DNA from: Oscillospiraceae bacterium
GTDB lineage: Bacteria > Bacillota_A > Clostridia > Oscillospirales > WRJC01
DNA length: 21,089 nucleotides
Assembly: GCA_009782405.1 (NCBI GenBank)
Contig: WRJC01000055.1
Coordinates: forward strand, 1 to 21,089
Direction of reading: 5' to 3'
A program made the translations under genes and the position numbers. Each line of letters starts with the position of its first letter. Within the stretch, counting starts at the first letter, position 1. The notes under the pieces are model-generated. The model saw nothing but the letters and a program-made list of their open reading frames with translations. It was not told the DNA's origin and made no database searches. This document shows, in pieces, positions 7,338 to 14,904 of this stretch.

Positions 7338-8636
7338 TCATTTTGCGTAATTAGGCAAATAGGCGCCTATGTCTTTCAGCTTTTTCTGGAGCGCCTTTAC
7401 GTCGAATCCCCTGGTGTGGGTGTTGTTTGAAATCGCTGCGGAGGCGGCGGCGCCCGCTGCCTGGCCCGTTATGAAACAGCCGGGCATGACCCGAATCGAG
7501 CCTTGGATATATCTGTCCGAGCTCACGCACCTGCCCGCGACCAGCACATTGCAAAGATCTTTCGGCGTGAGGATCCTGTACGGTATGCCGTAGCTTTCGC
7601 CGGAGGCGTATCTGAAGGTTTTGAATTCCTCCTTGAAAATTTTGTTGTCCTCCTCGCTTGGGCTCGATGCGTGTATGTCCACCGGATAGCTGTATCTGCC
7701 TATTTCGTCCTCAAATACCGCGCGCGACTTGAAATCCTCCAGATTCAGCTCGTAGTCGCCGGTTATCCGCCGCGTTTCACGTATGCCCATCAGCGCCCCG
7801 GTGGAAACCAGCGCCATGTTTTCGAATCCCGTGAGATAGTTTTTATAGTATGTTTCGTATTCCTTTAGTTTTTTGCGCTGCTCGACAAAGGCCGAGGTCA
7901 GCGAGGCCTCGTCGGTGCCGTCCACCCCAAACGCATGGCCCAGGTTGCCGCCTCCGAGTATGTCCCCGATTTTGAACATCCCCGGCAGATGCCTGTCCTC
8001 GTCCGTGAAAACATTGTCCTTAAACGCGAGCGCGAGGTTTGCCTCCTGCCTGTCCAAATTCGCCTTGGCCCAGTCTATGCCCGCCCATACGCTGCAAAGC
8101 GTGCCCGCCATCATTTTGCCGTCCGCGCCGCCTTTTTTATACGCCGCCCCCGCCATAACCGCGAGATCTCCGTCCCCCGTGCCGTCGACAAAAATTTTGG
8201 CCTTCACCGCGAATATGCCGCTTTTCGCCGCCAGAACCGCAAAATTTACATATCTGCCGTCTGCGATCACGTCGATTAATTGGGTGAAGTACGTAAATTC
8301 CACCCCCGCTTCGATCATCATGTCTTCGTATATTTCTTTTAGCAGCTCCGCTTTTATGCCGCCGCCGACCTTGCCGAGCGCATGGTTTTTGTCGTGGATC
8401 TCTTTTCCTATGCCCCCGGCGAGAAAATTCACGCCGTCTGTGAACTGCATGAAGGCGGGAACTCCCCCGGCCGTCCCCAGCCCTCCGAGGCAGCCCGCCG
8501 CCTCGGCGAGAAACACTTTGTTTCCAAGCCGCGCTGCGGTCACGGCGGCGCAAACCCCCGCAGGGCCGCCCCCCGCCACGAAAACGTCCACATCATGCCT
8601 TACCGAAATCGATTTGCCGTAACTTATATTCGCCAT
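7338..8636 (-). CDS. FAD-dependent oxidoreductase (FAD_oxidored family)
   Basis: 432 residues. An N-terminal dinucleotide-binding fold has DVFVAGGGPAG (GxGxxG, G22/G24/G27) and the ribose-binding acidic residue in VFLAEAAGCLGG (E45). A second typical segment, FVDGTGDGDLAVMAGA, sits mid-protein, and a C-terminal VAGRCVSSDRYIQGSIRVMPGCFITGQAAG closes the FAD site. These features fit the PF12831-type oxidoreductases common in carbohydrate-degradation loci of anaerobes, which likely oxidise a sugar or sugar-derived hydroxyl; the true substrate is not known. AAGGGG precedes the ATG at 8636. It lies 19 nt after the solute-binding gene and 11 nt before the Uma2 gene, so it is almost certainly co-transcribed with both. 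Confidence 0.88.
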   Translation of the reverse strand: MANISYGKSISVRHDVDVFVAGGGPAGVCAAVTAARLGNKVFLAEAAGCLGGLGTAGGVPAFMQFTDGVNFLAGGIGKEIHDKNHALGKVGGGIKAELLKEIYEDMMIEAGVEFTYFTQLIDVIADGRYVNFAVLAAKSGIFAVKAKIFVDGTGDGDLAVMAGAAYKKGGADGKMMAGTLCSVWAGIDWAKANLDRQEANLALAFKDNVFTDEDRHLPGMFKIGDILGGGNLGHAFGVDGTDEASLTSAFVEQRKKLKEYETYYKNYLTGFENMALVSTGALMGIRETRRITGDYELNLEDFKSRAVFEDEIGRYSYPVDIHASSPSEEDNKIFKEEFKTFRYASGESYGIPYRILTPKDLCNVLVAGRCVSSDRYIQGSIRVMPGCFITGQAAGAAASAAISNNTHTRGFDVKALQKKLKDIGAYLPNYAK

Positions 8637-8655
8637 TTTAATTTCCCCTTTCTAA

Positions 8656-10146
8656 TTAATCCAAGCCATCAACGGCGCCATTCATTTCATTCAGCAGTTT
8701 TTCCCAGGCCGCCGACCGCTTCTCGATCACAGAAACAAAATTGCCCTTTCCCATGACTTCGGAAATCAGCCCGTCCTTTACGGAATCCCAGAATATGGTG
8801 GTCCCCAGATCCTCGGTCACGCTGTTTAAAATTATCGTGAGCATTTCCTGGCTTTCCTCGTCGCGCGCGTATTTGGTTTTCAGGCATATTTCCGTAAATG
8901 CGGGAATCGTCAAATTTTTCGATTCGGCGGCAAGTGCCTCCAAAATTACGCTTGTGCGCTCGGGATTTGGGGCGGTGTTGGGGACGATCTTGGGCCAGGC
9001 GCCGTTTATCGCCGCGTAGTATCTGTTTTGGCTTTCATCGTATTTTGGGAAGGGAACGATCCCGAAATCCGCCTCCATTGTGCGCAGGTACGGGATTCTC
9101 ACCATTTTCGCCGTCAAAAACAGCCCCAAGTTATTTTCAAACTGCTTGTGCGACACATCAACCAAATCAGATTGGAAACTGGTCACTTTGTCTTTGTATG
9201 TATCGAAAAATATTTTTTTGTCGCCGTATACGTTTTGCCGGGTCTTCTCCAAAATTTCGAGCAGCAGTTCGTTGCCCGCCAGATTTAGCGCCAGCATATC
9301 GTCGGAGTCTTTGCCTATTGTTTTAATTCCCGAAGCCACCCAAAAATTGCCCAAAAATTCGTCGAACTGCGACAAAATCCCGTATCTGTCCGTATCCGTC
9401 ATCGTCCCGTCGCCGTCGAGGTCGGAGACGGCGGCCCTGCACATATCGAAAAACTTGTCGTGCGTCCAGTTCCCGTTTTTAACGAGTTCATACGGGTTTT
9501 CAAGCCCCAAATCGCGCGTCAAAGCTTTGTTGAAGCAAAGGGCGATGACCGCGTCGTAAACGCTCATGCATTCGTCGCTGTAAGCGATGAAATATTTGTT
9601 CCCGATGCGGTAAGTTTCGTTCAAATCGTGCGCGTACCACGGCTGGGCCATGTCTATATACGGCAGATCGTCGGGAAAAAGGCAATATCCCTGAGTGACA
9701 AGATTCAAAGATCTGTTCTGCGTGCTCACGTCAAAGTCGTCCGAGCCGGATGTCACACATTTTTTGAACATATCGATCAGCGGCCAAAAATCGCTGATTT
9801 CGGTCTGCGTCAAAACGACGTTGTATTTTTCCTCGATATAGCGGTTGCGTTTGTATATCGCATCGTTTAAATTGTCGCCGTTTTCCTCCTCCACGTCGAA
9901 CGTATATGAGCCGTATGCGTTGTTTGTGGGCACGAGGGCGCGGAACTCATATCCCCCAAAGTCGATTTCAGGCAGGTTCGGCTCAAACCTTTCGTTTTTG
10001 GTCTCCGGCGTTTCATCGCCGCCGGAATCCGATGCTTCGGCGGGATCTTTTTTTGGCGCCGCATCAGTCTGTTCGTCTCCCGCGCATGCCGTTAGCATCG
10101 CCAAAACCGAGAAAACAAGCAATGCAATAAAAAATTTTTTTGACAT
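8656..10146 (-). CDS. ABC-transporter solute-binding lipoprotein, probably for carbohydrates
   Basis: 496 residues. A lipoprotein signal peptide (MSKKFF, then a hydrophobic core) ends in lipobox LTAC with C21 as the lipidated residue. A Ser/Glu/Pro-rich linker follows, then a large periplasmic-binding-fold domain of the family-1 extracellular sugar-binding type, with YIEEKYNVVL near the start and DLDGDGTMTDTDRYGI in the middle, the latter reminiscent of an acidic calcium-binding loop. The start at 10146 is chosen because it puts the signal peptide at the N-terminus and has AGGGGG just upstream. A longer frame to 10296 only adds restriction-gene antisense-like sequence. No permease or ATPase gene lies nearby, so it must use transporter parts encoded elsewhere. 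Confidence 0.87.
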   Translation of the reverse strand: MSKKFFIALLVFSVLAMLTACAGDEQTDAAPKKDPAEASDSGGDETPETKNERFEPNLPEIDFGGYEFRALVPTNNAYGSYTFDVEEENGDNLNDAIYKRNRYIEEKYNVVLTQTEISDFWPLIDMFKKCVTSGSDDFDVSTQNRSLNLVTQGYCLFPDDLPYIDMAQPWYAHDLNETYRIGNKYFIAYSDECMSVYDAVIALCFNKALTRDLGLENPYELVKNGNWTHDKFFDMCRAAVSDLDGDGTMTDTDRYGILSQFDEFLGNFWVASGIKTIGKDSDDMLALNLAGNELLLEILEKTRQNVYGDKKIFFDTYKDKVTSFQSDLVDVSHKQFENNLGLFLTAKMVRIPYLRTMEADFGIVPFPKYDESQNRYYAAINGAWPKIVPNTAPNPERTSVILEALAAESKNLTIPAFTEICLKTKYARDEESQEMLTIILNSVTEDLGTTIFWDSVKDGLISEVMGKGNFVSVIEKRSAAWEKLLNEMNGAVDGLD

Positions 10147-10166
10147 AATAACATTCCCCCTTTTTT
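10144..10166 (-). repeat. Short copy of the portable leader (ribosome site plus start codon)
   Basis: Twenty-three bases, read on the minus strand as six As, five Gs, AATGTTATT and ATG, are identical to 12189-12211 at the methyltransferase start. Identity stops just beyond the A tract. It supplies the ribosome site and start codon of the solute-binding gene. Confidence 0.8.
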
Positions 10167-10225
10167 GAATTTCAAACAATTTCTTTCGGAAACTGAACTC
10201 CGATTTTTTTGCCAAGCCGTCAACC

Positions 10226-11245
10226 TCATTTGTTTCCATCCAAAAATAAGCTAGTTGACGGTTTCCAGTTTTTGGCGCATTCATCAGCTTTTTCAAGCCA
10301 GCGAGCTATCCGTTTTTCAGGGGCGACGCTTTCCCCCCAATACTCCACAAATAAAGCGTCGTCCATTCGCAGAGCCGCTTCGCGTATTTCTTTTTCAATC
10401 AGTTTCAAAGCCCGCTCTATATAGATGCCGCCTTTATCGTCATTGTTTGGATTTGCAACGCTGCCTGCCGAAAACAAATCTCTTGCCTGATGGCATATTA
10501 CGCCGTGGTAAGTCAGTAGGTAAAGAACCATATCGTCATATTTATTGCGCGAGCGTCCCGAATCAACGATACCGGGACATAACAACGCGGCTTCGGCGCG
10601 CAAATGAATTTTTTCTTCCAGTGTCAGGTTTGTGTATAATCTTGCCTGCATAGGGACTGTATGCTCATCAGATTCTTTATCTTCAATCCACCACAGTCGA
10701 CCATCGGGGTGTATTTTTCGTGCGTATGCGCGGATATACTTCATCTTTTCCTGCATTTGCAGTTTTCTGAAATCGTCATATTTTATCCCCATTTCGTCAA
10801 AAAGGGATTGTTTCACAGTCGCTTTTGCGGATGGTAGTTCAACCTCGAAGCGCGGAACATGGGATGTGCGAACATGAATTACGCTTTGCCCATAATCGCC
10901 CCATTGTACCTCCGGCACACCGCCCATTTTTCCGAAAATAATGTATATATGTTTTACCGTTTCGATTCTCTGCGTTTCCAAAACGCTGTTGGCTACGCTT
11001 CGCCATGTGTCGTTGAGGGTAAACTTTACCTCGACGCCAAATTCTCCCATCGCGATATCGGGAAATGCTTGTGGGCGCGGCGCAAAATCTATTGTAAACG
11101 ATGCTTCTTCTTTCGTTAATTCATCCAATGCTTCTCGGACGCGATTTTCAAATTGAGGCGATGACTCAAAGCCCGACGTTCGGGCTTCATTTGTCAGATT
11201 CACGCAACATCTATCTAGAATCGATTCAAATTCATCTTTTGTCAT
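10226..11245 (-). CDS. Putative type II restriction endonuclease (PD-(D/E)xK)
   Basis: 339 residues. The function call rests on two facts: the gene lies directly after a C5-cytosine methyltransferase, separated by 7 nt, and it carries a nuclease core. That core reads FPDIAMGEFGVEVKFT, giving P-D63 with an 8-residue gap to E72-V-K74 (numbered from the chosen start), the canonical PD..ExK arrangement. The rest matches no subfamily I can name, so the recognition site is unknown. The ATG at 11245 follows GAGGAA inside the methyltransferase 3' end. An in-frame TTG at 11263 would overlap that gene but has no ribosome site. It cleaves unmodified foreign DNA by inference. It is intact and full-length by appearance. 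Confidence 0.72.
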   Translation of the reverse strand: MTKDEFESILDRCCVNLTNEARTSGFESSPQFENRVREALDELTKEEASFTIDFAPRPQAFPDIAMGEFGVEVKFTLNDTWRSVANSVLETQRIETVKHIYIIFGKMGGVPEVQWGDYGQSVIHVRTSHVPRFEVELPSAKATVKQSLFDEMGIKYDDFRKLQMQEKMKYIRAYARKIHPDGRLWWIEDKESDEHTVPMQARLYTNLTLEEKIHLRAEAALLCPGIVDSGRSRNKYDDMVLYLLTYHGVICHQARDLFSAGSVANPNNDDKGGIYIERALKLIEKEIREAALRMDDALFVEYWGESVAPEKRIARWLEKADECAKNWKPSTSLFLDGNK

Positions 11246-11252
11246 ATTTGCT

Positions 11253-12191
11253 TTATTCCTCAATGATGGATTTTACAGCGTTCGCCACATGCCATGCCAA
11301 AACGGGAGGAACGGCATTTCCTATTTGCCTCTCCGTTTCGCGCAATTTTGACGGAAACCGAAAGCTGTCCGGAAATGATTGAATGCGCGCCGCTTCGCGC
11401 ATTGAAATTCTTCTGGGCAAGGAATAATGGAATTGGATGTTGCCGTGGCATTCGGCCCGTATCGTATACCCAGGCCTGTCCGAAATTAAACGGCGGTTTC
11501 CCTGTTCTCCGCTGACATTGGCCAAACTCCAAATATGGGAAAATTCTTTGTCGCTCTCCAAAGCCTCCAAGTCGCCGATAGCTTCTTTGGCTGTTATGGG
11601 GTTGGCGTTTGTAGGTTTTGGAGGGTTGAAATGCGGGACGCCGACTCTTGTCCCTACGATAAACACCCGTTCCCGCGTTTGCGGGACGCCGTATTCGGAT
11701 GCCCGGTAAAGTCCATGGTGTACGTTATAGCCGAGCCCATTAAAATCTTCCAAAATCTTTTTCAACGAATCCTCGTTCTGTTTCAACAACAAACCGCCGA
11801 CATTTTCCGCGACAAAAACCTTCGGCTGAATGCGCCGCACAGCTTCGACAATCGCCGTATAAAGACTGCTGCGCTTTCCGTTTATGCCGAGCATTTTGCC
11901 GTTGATTGAAATGTCCTGACATGGAAATCCGCCGATGACAACATCGGCATAAGGGGGCAGCGTATCCGCTACATCATTGATATCGCCCTCTATTATGTGC
12001 TTCCCTATATTCGCTTTATATGTTTCACAGGCGGCGGAATTGATTTCATTTGCCCATATGATGGCAAAGTTTGTTTTTTCATAATGTTTTCCCAAAAAAT
12101 CGAAGCCGCCTATAAAACCCAAATCCATGCCGCCACAGCCCGAAAACATTGAAACGACGGATATAGGTTTTTTTGCTTCTCTTATCAGCAT
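11253..12191 (-). CDS. DNA (cytosine-5-)-methyltransferase of a type II R-M system
   Basis: 312 residues. It transfers a methyl group from S-adenosylmethionine to carbon 5 of cytosine in its target site, protecting host DNA from the downstream nuclease. All main motifs are present in order: I FSGCGGMDLG at 16-25, IV GGFPCQDIS with catalytic C91, VI ENV at 129-131, VIII QTRERVFIVG at 171-180, a short target-recognition region, IX RISMREAARIQSFPD and X QIGNAVPPVLAWHVA. The short target-recognition region makes it one of the smaller family members. The gene is first in the pair and is driven by a palindromic promoter at 12236-12264. Its ribosome site is AGGGGG in the repeated leader. Confidence 0.94.
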   Translation of the reverse strand: MLIREAKKPISVVSMFSGCGGMDLGFIGGFDFLGKHYEKTNFAIIWANEINSAACETYKANIGKHIIEGDINDVADTLPPYADVVIGGFPCQDISINGKMLGINGKRSSLYTAIVEAVRRIQPKVFVAENVGGLLLKQNEDSLKKILEDFNGLGYNVHHGLYRASEYGVPQTRERVFIVGTRVGVPHFNPPKPTNANPITAKEAIGDLEALESDKEFSHIWSLANVSGEQGNRRLISDRPGYTIRAECHGNIQFHYSLPRRISMREAARIQSFPDSFRFPSKLRETERQIGNAVPPVLAWHVANAVKSIIEE

Positions 12192-12286
12192 AATAACATT
12201 CCCCCTTTTTTAAAAGTCCATGCAAAACTATTGATATTATACACGATGCCGCGCATAATATCAATACCTTTTTTGTAAATTTAATT
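12186..12286 (-). repeat. Portable promoter-leader element, copy A
   Basis: About 100 bp nearly identical to 14808-14904, covering promoter, leader, ribosome site and first codons (ATG CTG AT). It starts a few bases after the stop of the XRE gene and ends in the methyltransferase gene. Differences from copy B are scattered single bases and small indels. Confidence 0.88.
12229..12266 (-). promoter_or_regulatory. Methyltransferase promoter inside an 11-bp inverted repeat
   Basis: On the minus strand TTGATA (12264-12259), a 17-bp spacer and TATAAT (12241-12236) form a near-consensus promoter. The -35 and -10 boxes lie in the two arms of a perfect inverted repeat, TATTGATATTA at 12229-12239 and TAATATCAATA at 12256-12266, separated by 16 bp. 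A dimeric repressor binding here would block polymerase, and this arrangement is typical of controlled R-M systems. Confidence 0.75.
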
Positions 12287-12294
12287 GGGGATAA

Positions 12295-13422
12295 TCAACC
12301 GTCCATGGCATTTGCCCGATTTATCAAAGCGATAAATCGCTTTTCGTTTTCAATGCTTTCAAATTTTGCTTCGTTTAGTTTTTTTAACAGCCTTTCCTTG
12401 TTTTCACCGTCGGTTATGCAATAAACAGGGTTTTTTGCATCGCGCAAGAAAGGCGTATCAACGCATACGCCTTTTTGTAACCGGCATCGGATTTTAGTAT
12501 CATAATCAGCCAATTTTTCGAGCCAATCCAACGCTTTGTCTTTGTCGCCCGTTTCCAGATATGTCTGCGCGATTAAAACGTAAACATCGCCCGAATCCGT
12601 ATTTTGCACAGGCGGCATCAATTTTTCTTCTCCGTAAACAATTTCCATCAATGAAAATACCGAAAAATACATTTTCAAAGCGTCGTCATACTTTTTCATA
12701 TTCCTGTACGCCGTGCCTAATTGGATTATATTGTCAAGCGTCGCTGTCAAACGACAACCAAAATCATTTTGCAAATGATATGCTTCGGCGGTATAATTCG
12801 TTTCTGCGCGCGCGATCCAGGCATACATATTCTCTGCCGTGAAATCGGTTCGCCAAAGGAATTGTTTCGCGTGTTCCCATGCCTCTTCTTTATTTCCGTA
12901 TGCCGAATGCAGAAGAACCATGATGTAGCGCGCATTTAAAATATCGTTGGTATTTTTTGAATTTGCGATCAGGACGTTCGCCTGACGGATACATTCCTGA
13001 TAAATTTCATTGCCCTGGATTTTATCATAATGATTATTCTCCGGGTAAATGAGCCCAAGACCCGTTTGAATACTGTTCATCAACAGCCAGCCATGATTTG
13101 GAAAACGCCGCAATCCGTCTTGCAGCATATCATATCTGCGCCTTAATGATTCTGTGTTGCCGATTTTGAAACCATATGCGTCATCGAGAATTTTCCGCGC
13201 TTCTTCTTCATCGCTTGTCCCAAAAGTCCCGAACAGCACGTCGGTGCTCACGCCAAACACGCTCGCAAGCGGCACGATTTGCGAAATGTCGGGCATACCC
13301 GTTTCGTTTTCCCACTTTGAAATGGCTTGGGACGTTACGTTGAGCTGCTCGGCAAGTTCCTCCTGCGTCAACTTTCGTTCCTTGCGCAATTTTTTGATTG
13401 TTTGACCTATTGATAAAGGCAT
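12295..13422 (-). CDS. XRE-family transcriptional regulator with long TPR-like C-terminal domain
   Basis: 375 residues. Residues of about 6-62 form a Cro/CI-type helix-turn-helix (IGQTIKKLRKERKLTQEELA followed by QLNVTSQAISKWENETGMPD). The remainder is helical with TPR-like spacing (for example DVYVLIAQTYLETGDKDKALDWLEKLA near 280-307), as in clostridial regulators that sense peptides or cell state. Excellent ribosome site GGAGG at about 13429-13433. It has its own promoter at 13465-13493 and ends about 30 bp before the methyltransferase promoter. It could be the controller of the R-M genes, but it is far larger than known C proteins, so this is only a positional suggestion. Confidence 0.87.
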   Translation of the reverse strand: MPLSIGQTIKKLRKERKLTQEELAEQLNVTSQAISKWENETGMPDISQIVPLASVFGVSTDVLFGTFGTSDEEEARKILDDAYGFKIGNTESLRRRYDMLQDGLRRFPNHGWLLMNSIQTGLGLIYPENNHYDKIQGNEIYQECIRQANVLIANSKNTNDILNARYIMVLLHSAYGNKEEAWEHAKQFLWRTDFTAENMYAWIARAETNYTAEAYHLQNDFGCRLTATLDNIIQLGTAYRNMKKYDDALKMYFSVFSLMEIVYGEEKLMPPVQNTDSGDVYVLIAQTYLETGDKDKALDWLEKLADYDTKIRCRLQKGVCVDTPFLRDAKNPVYCITDGENKERLLKKLNEAKFESIENEKRFIALINRANAMDG

Positions 13423-13464
13423 GATTTAACCTCCAAAAATTTTGTATTGCTGTACTGTGATACT

Positions 13465-13493
13465 ATTATAGCCTTATCATCCGGTCATTTGAA
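13465..13493 (-). promoter_or_regulatory. Promoter of the XRE regulator gene
   Basis: Minus strand TTCAAA (13493-13488), 17-bp spacer, TATAAT (13470-13465). It leaves a leader of about 35 nt ending in GGAGG. Confidence 0.6.
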
Positions 13494-13498
13494 GCGAC

Positions 13499-13662
13499 TT
13501 AAAAGATAGTCGTTTCCAACGGAGCGTTTATTTGCATTCCTTGGCTTTCGGGGCGTTCTATCAAATGGAAACGGAATAATCCTCTTGATATGCGTTCCAC
13601 GCTTCTTTGTTCAACAAATTCAAGTTTTCCATTGCAATTTTATACTCCTTAAGCTCTGTCAT
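13499..13662 (-). pseudogene. 5' remnant of a class I SAM-dependent methyltransferase gene, frameshifted and truncated
   Basis: The frame from ATG 13662 reads 33 residues, including NLNLLNKEAWNAYQEDYSVSI, to a TGA at 13563-13561. Restoring one base near 13568 continues it as HLIERPE. The joined segment AWNAYQEDYSV-F-HLIERPE closely resembles the extreme N-terminus of clostridial class I methyltransferases (AWxxYQxDYxxFHLxxxP). After that the similarity ends and the frame stops at 13499, so most of the gene is deleted. A strong promoter (13685-13713) still faces it. An alternative start at Met11 (13632) has AAGGAG 12 nt upstream. It could instead be a real 33-residue peptide, but the family match across the frameshift argues for decay. 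Confidence 0.5.
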
Positions 13663-13684
13663 AGGTACATTTTTCCATACAACT

Positions 13685-13713
13685 ATTATATCACGTTTTG
13701 CGGTTGATTTCAA
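13685..13713 (-). promoter_or_regulatory. Promoter facing the methyltransferase remnant
   Basis: Minus strand TTGAAA (13713-13708), a 17-bp spacer and TATAAT (13690-13685) with extended TG. ATAATAGTTG occurs twice around it, 28 bp apart. It is divergent from the kinase promoter at 13795. Confidence 0.6.
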
Positions 13714-13794
13714 CTATTATTTATCGTTCGCAAAACACGGAACGGTCGCGGGGCAAAGATCACACGGGGAATTGTAAAACTTTTGCGAAATCTG

Positions 13795-13823
13795 TTTGCA
13801 AAAGCCGTGACTTGTGCTATACT
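13795..13823 (+). promoter_or_regulatory. Promoter of the APH-fold kinase gene
   Basis: TTTGCA (13795-13800), 17-bp spacer, TATACT (13818-13823), about 25 nt before the GAGG ribosome site at 13842-13845. It supports starting the kinase at 13854 instead of further upstream. Confidence 0.6.
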
Positions 13824-13853
13824 GTAAAACAGCATATTTGCGAGGTGAAATTA

Positions 13854-14726
13854 ATGGGGGAAAGCAAAATGAGAAAACACGAGGATTTTGAAATTTGGCT
13901 GCATGATAACGACGAATTGGCCGCTATTCATGGCGCAAATGTCATATCAAGAGAGCCGTTGCAAGCATGGCCGTTGAGCGTGGTTGAACGGATAGCTTTC
14001 AGCGACAATAATAGCCGAATTTATAAGGCTTTTAATAATCTGCCTGTGGAAACGGAATTTTACCGCAATGTAAAGTCGCGGTATATCCCAAAGGCATTTT
14101 ATAATCATTCCGACGATAACCGACATTGGCTACTCCTTGAAGATGCGGGGAAGCATTATCCCGACAATCTCAACCGGGAGCAAACTCTCAGCCTCGCCTA
14201 TCAGGCAAGAGAGATAATCAACGGGTTTGGTTCGGTTGATTTTTGCCGCTATGATTTATCGGAAAGGCATTATGATAGTTTCGCAAATGTCTTAATTGAA
14301 TTATTGAACAATCTCCGCCAAAACCAAAAACTAAAAGCCGTCGATGGAACCGTTATCGCCCGTATTGAAAAAATGCTGTACCACCCGGAAGTTTTACGCA
14401 CAATACGCGGCAAATGCGCTTTGCTTCATGGTGATTTGAAATGCAACAACCTGCTTGTCCGGCCCGATGGAGAAATGGCTATCATTGATTGGCAAAATGT
14501 TTTGTATGGCCCGGAAGAAATTGATATATACCACTTGATGGCAGACCAAAAAATGAATCCCGTGCCGATAGCGGGAATTGGCCCGGAAATACTTAGGTCT
14601 GCGCTTGCGATGAAATGGCTTGCGGATTGCGTTGACCGTTGGTTGCCGTATTGGGCGGGGTTTTATGACGGACAAATAGCTGATACAGAGAAACGCATAC
14701 AACAGCTTGTCGGGGAGGAAGAATAA
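13854..14726 (+). CDS. Aminoglycoside phosphotransferase / choline-kinase-like (APH-fold) enzyme
   Basis: 290 residues. APH-fold enzymes use ATP to phosphorylate hydroxyl groups of antibiotics or small metabolites. The catalytic loop is LLHGDLKCNNLLV (H192, D194, N199), followed by the metal-binding IIDWQNV (D212). K58 in RIYKAF with E68 fits the nucleotide-binding Lys/Glu pair. The start at 13854 has GAGGTG 8 nt upstream and lies just downstream of a promoter. The frame is open back to 13698 but lacks a ribosome site there. The substrate is unknown: nothing in the sequence identifies it as a known resistance enzyme. It is divergent from the broken methyltransferase, and together they resemble a former resistance or modification cassette. 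No terminator was seen after it. Confidence 0.82.
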   Translation: MGESKMRKHEDFEIWLHDNDELAAIHGANVISREPLQAWPLSVVERIAFSDNNSRIYKAFNNLPVETEFYRNVKSRYIPKAFYNHSDDNRHWLLLEDAGKHYPDNLNREQTLSLAYQAREIINGFGSVDFCRYDLSERHYDSFANVLIELLNNLRQNQKLKAVDGTVIARIEKMLYHPEVLRTIRGKCALLHGDLKCNNLLVRPDGEMAIIDWQNVLYGPEEIDIYHLMADQKMNPVPIAGIGPEILRSALAMKWLADCVDRWLPYWAGFYDGQIADTEKRIQQLVGEEE

Positions 14727-14807
14727 CTTCGTTGGTAAAAGCGGCGGTAAGCGTTTTTGATATTTCTGGCCGCAAAAAAGTACGCTTTGGAGCTTATTAA
14801 CTATAAT

Positions 14808-14904
14808 CAGCATTATCATCCCCCTTTTTGAAAGTCCACGCAAAACTATTGATATGATACACGATGCCGCGCGTAATATCAATAGCTTTTTGTAAATTTA
14901 AATT
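14808..14904 (-). repeat. Portable promoter-leader element, copy B
   Basis: Second copy of the element at 12186-12286, beginning exactly at the stop codon of the HicB gene and pointing (minus strand) into the 3' end of the kinase gene. It keeps the AGGGGG ribosome site and ATG CTG AT start, but no recognisable gene follows. The 14727-14807 stretch between kinase and element holds nothing else I can identify. Confidence 0.88.
14846..14885 (-). promoter_or_regulatory. Decayed copy of the palindromic promoter
   Basis: Minus strand TTGATA (14882-14877), 17-bp spacer, TATCAT (14859-14854), so the -10 box has lost one consensus base relative to copy A. The arms CTATTGATAT (14846-14855) and ATATCAATAG (14876-14885) remain a perfect 10-bp inverted repeat, hence operator binding may be kept. 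Any transcript would be antisense to the kinase gene. Confidence 0.55.

Noticed and set aside
10147..10296. N-terminal extension of the solute-binding protein
   Set aside because: It would bury the lipoprotein signal peptide 50 residues inside and overlaps the restriction gene. AGGGGG supports the start at 10146.
13650..13678. Short leader peptide (MEKCTYDRA) upstream of the methyltransferase remnant, resembling an attenuator peptide
   Set aside because: No ribosome site for its ATG and no convincing alternative hairpins. Nine codons can occur by chance.
13698..13853. N-terminal extension of the APH-fold kinase
   Set aside because: No ribosome site, and it would include the kinase promoter at 13795-13823. 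The start at 13854 has GAGGTG at good spacing.
14394..14882. Minus-strand ORF across the kinase 3' end
   Set aside because: Antisense to a clear kinase gene with no recognisable protein. Only its first codons come from repeat element B.
12186..14904. Integron, insertion sequence or composite transposon
   Set aside because: No integrase, transposase, terminal inverted repeats or attC-like folds. The repeated element is a promoter-leader, not an IS end.
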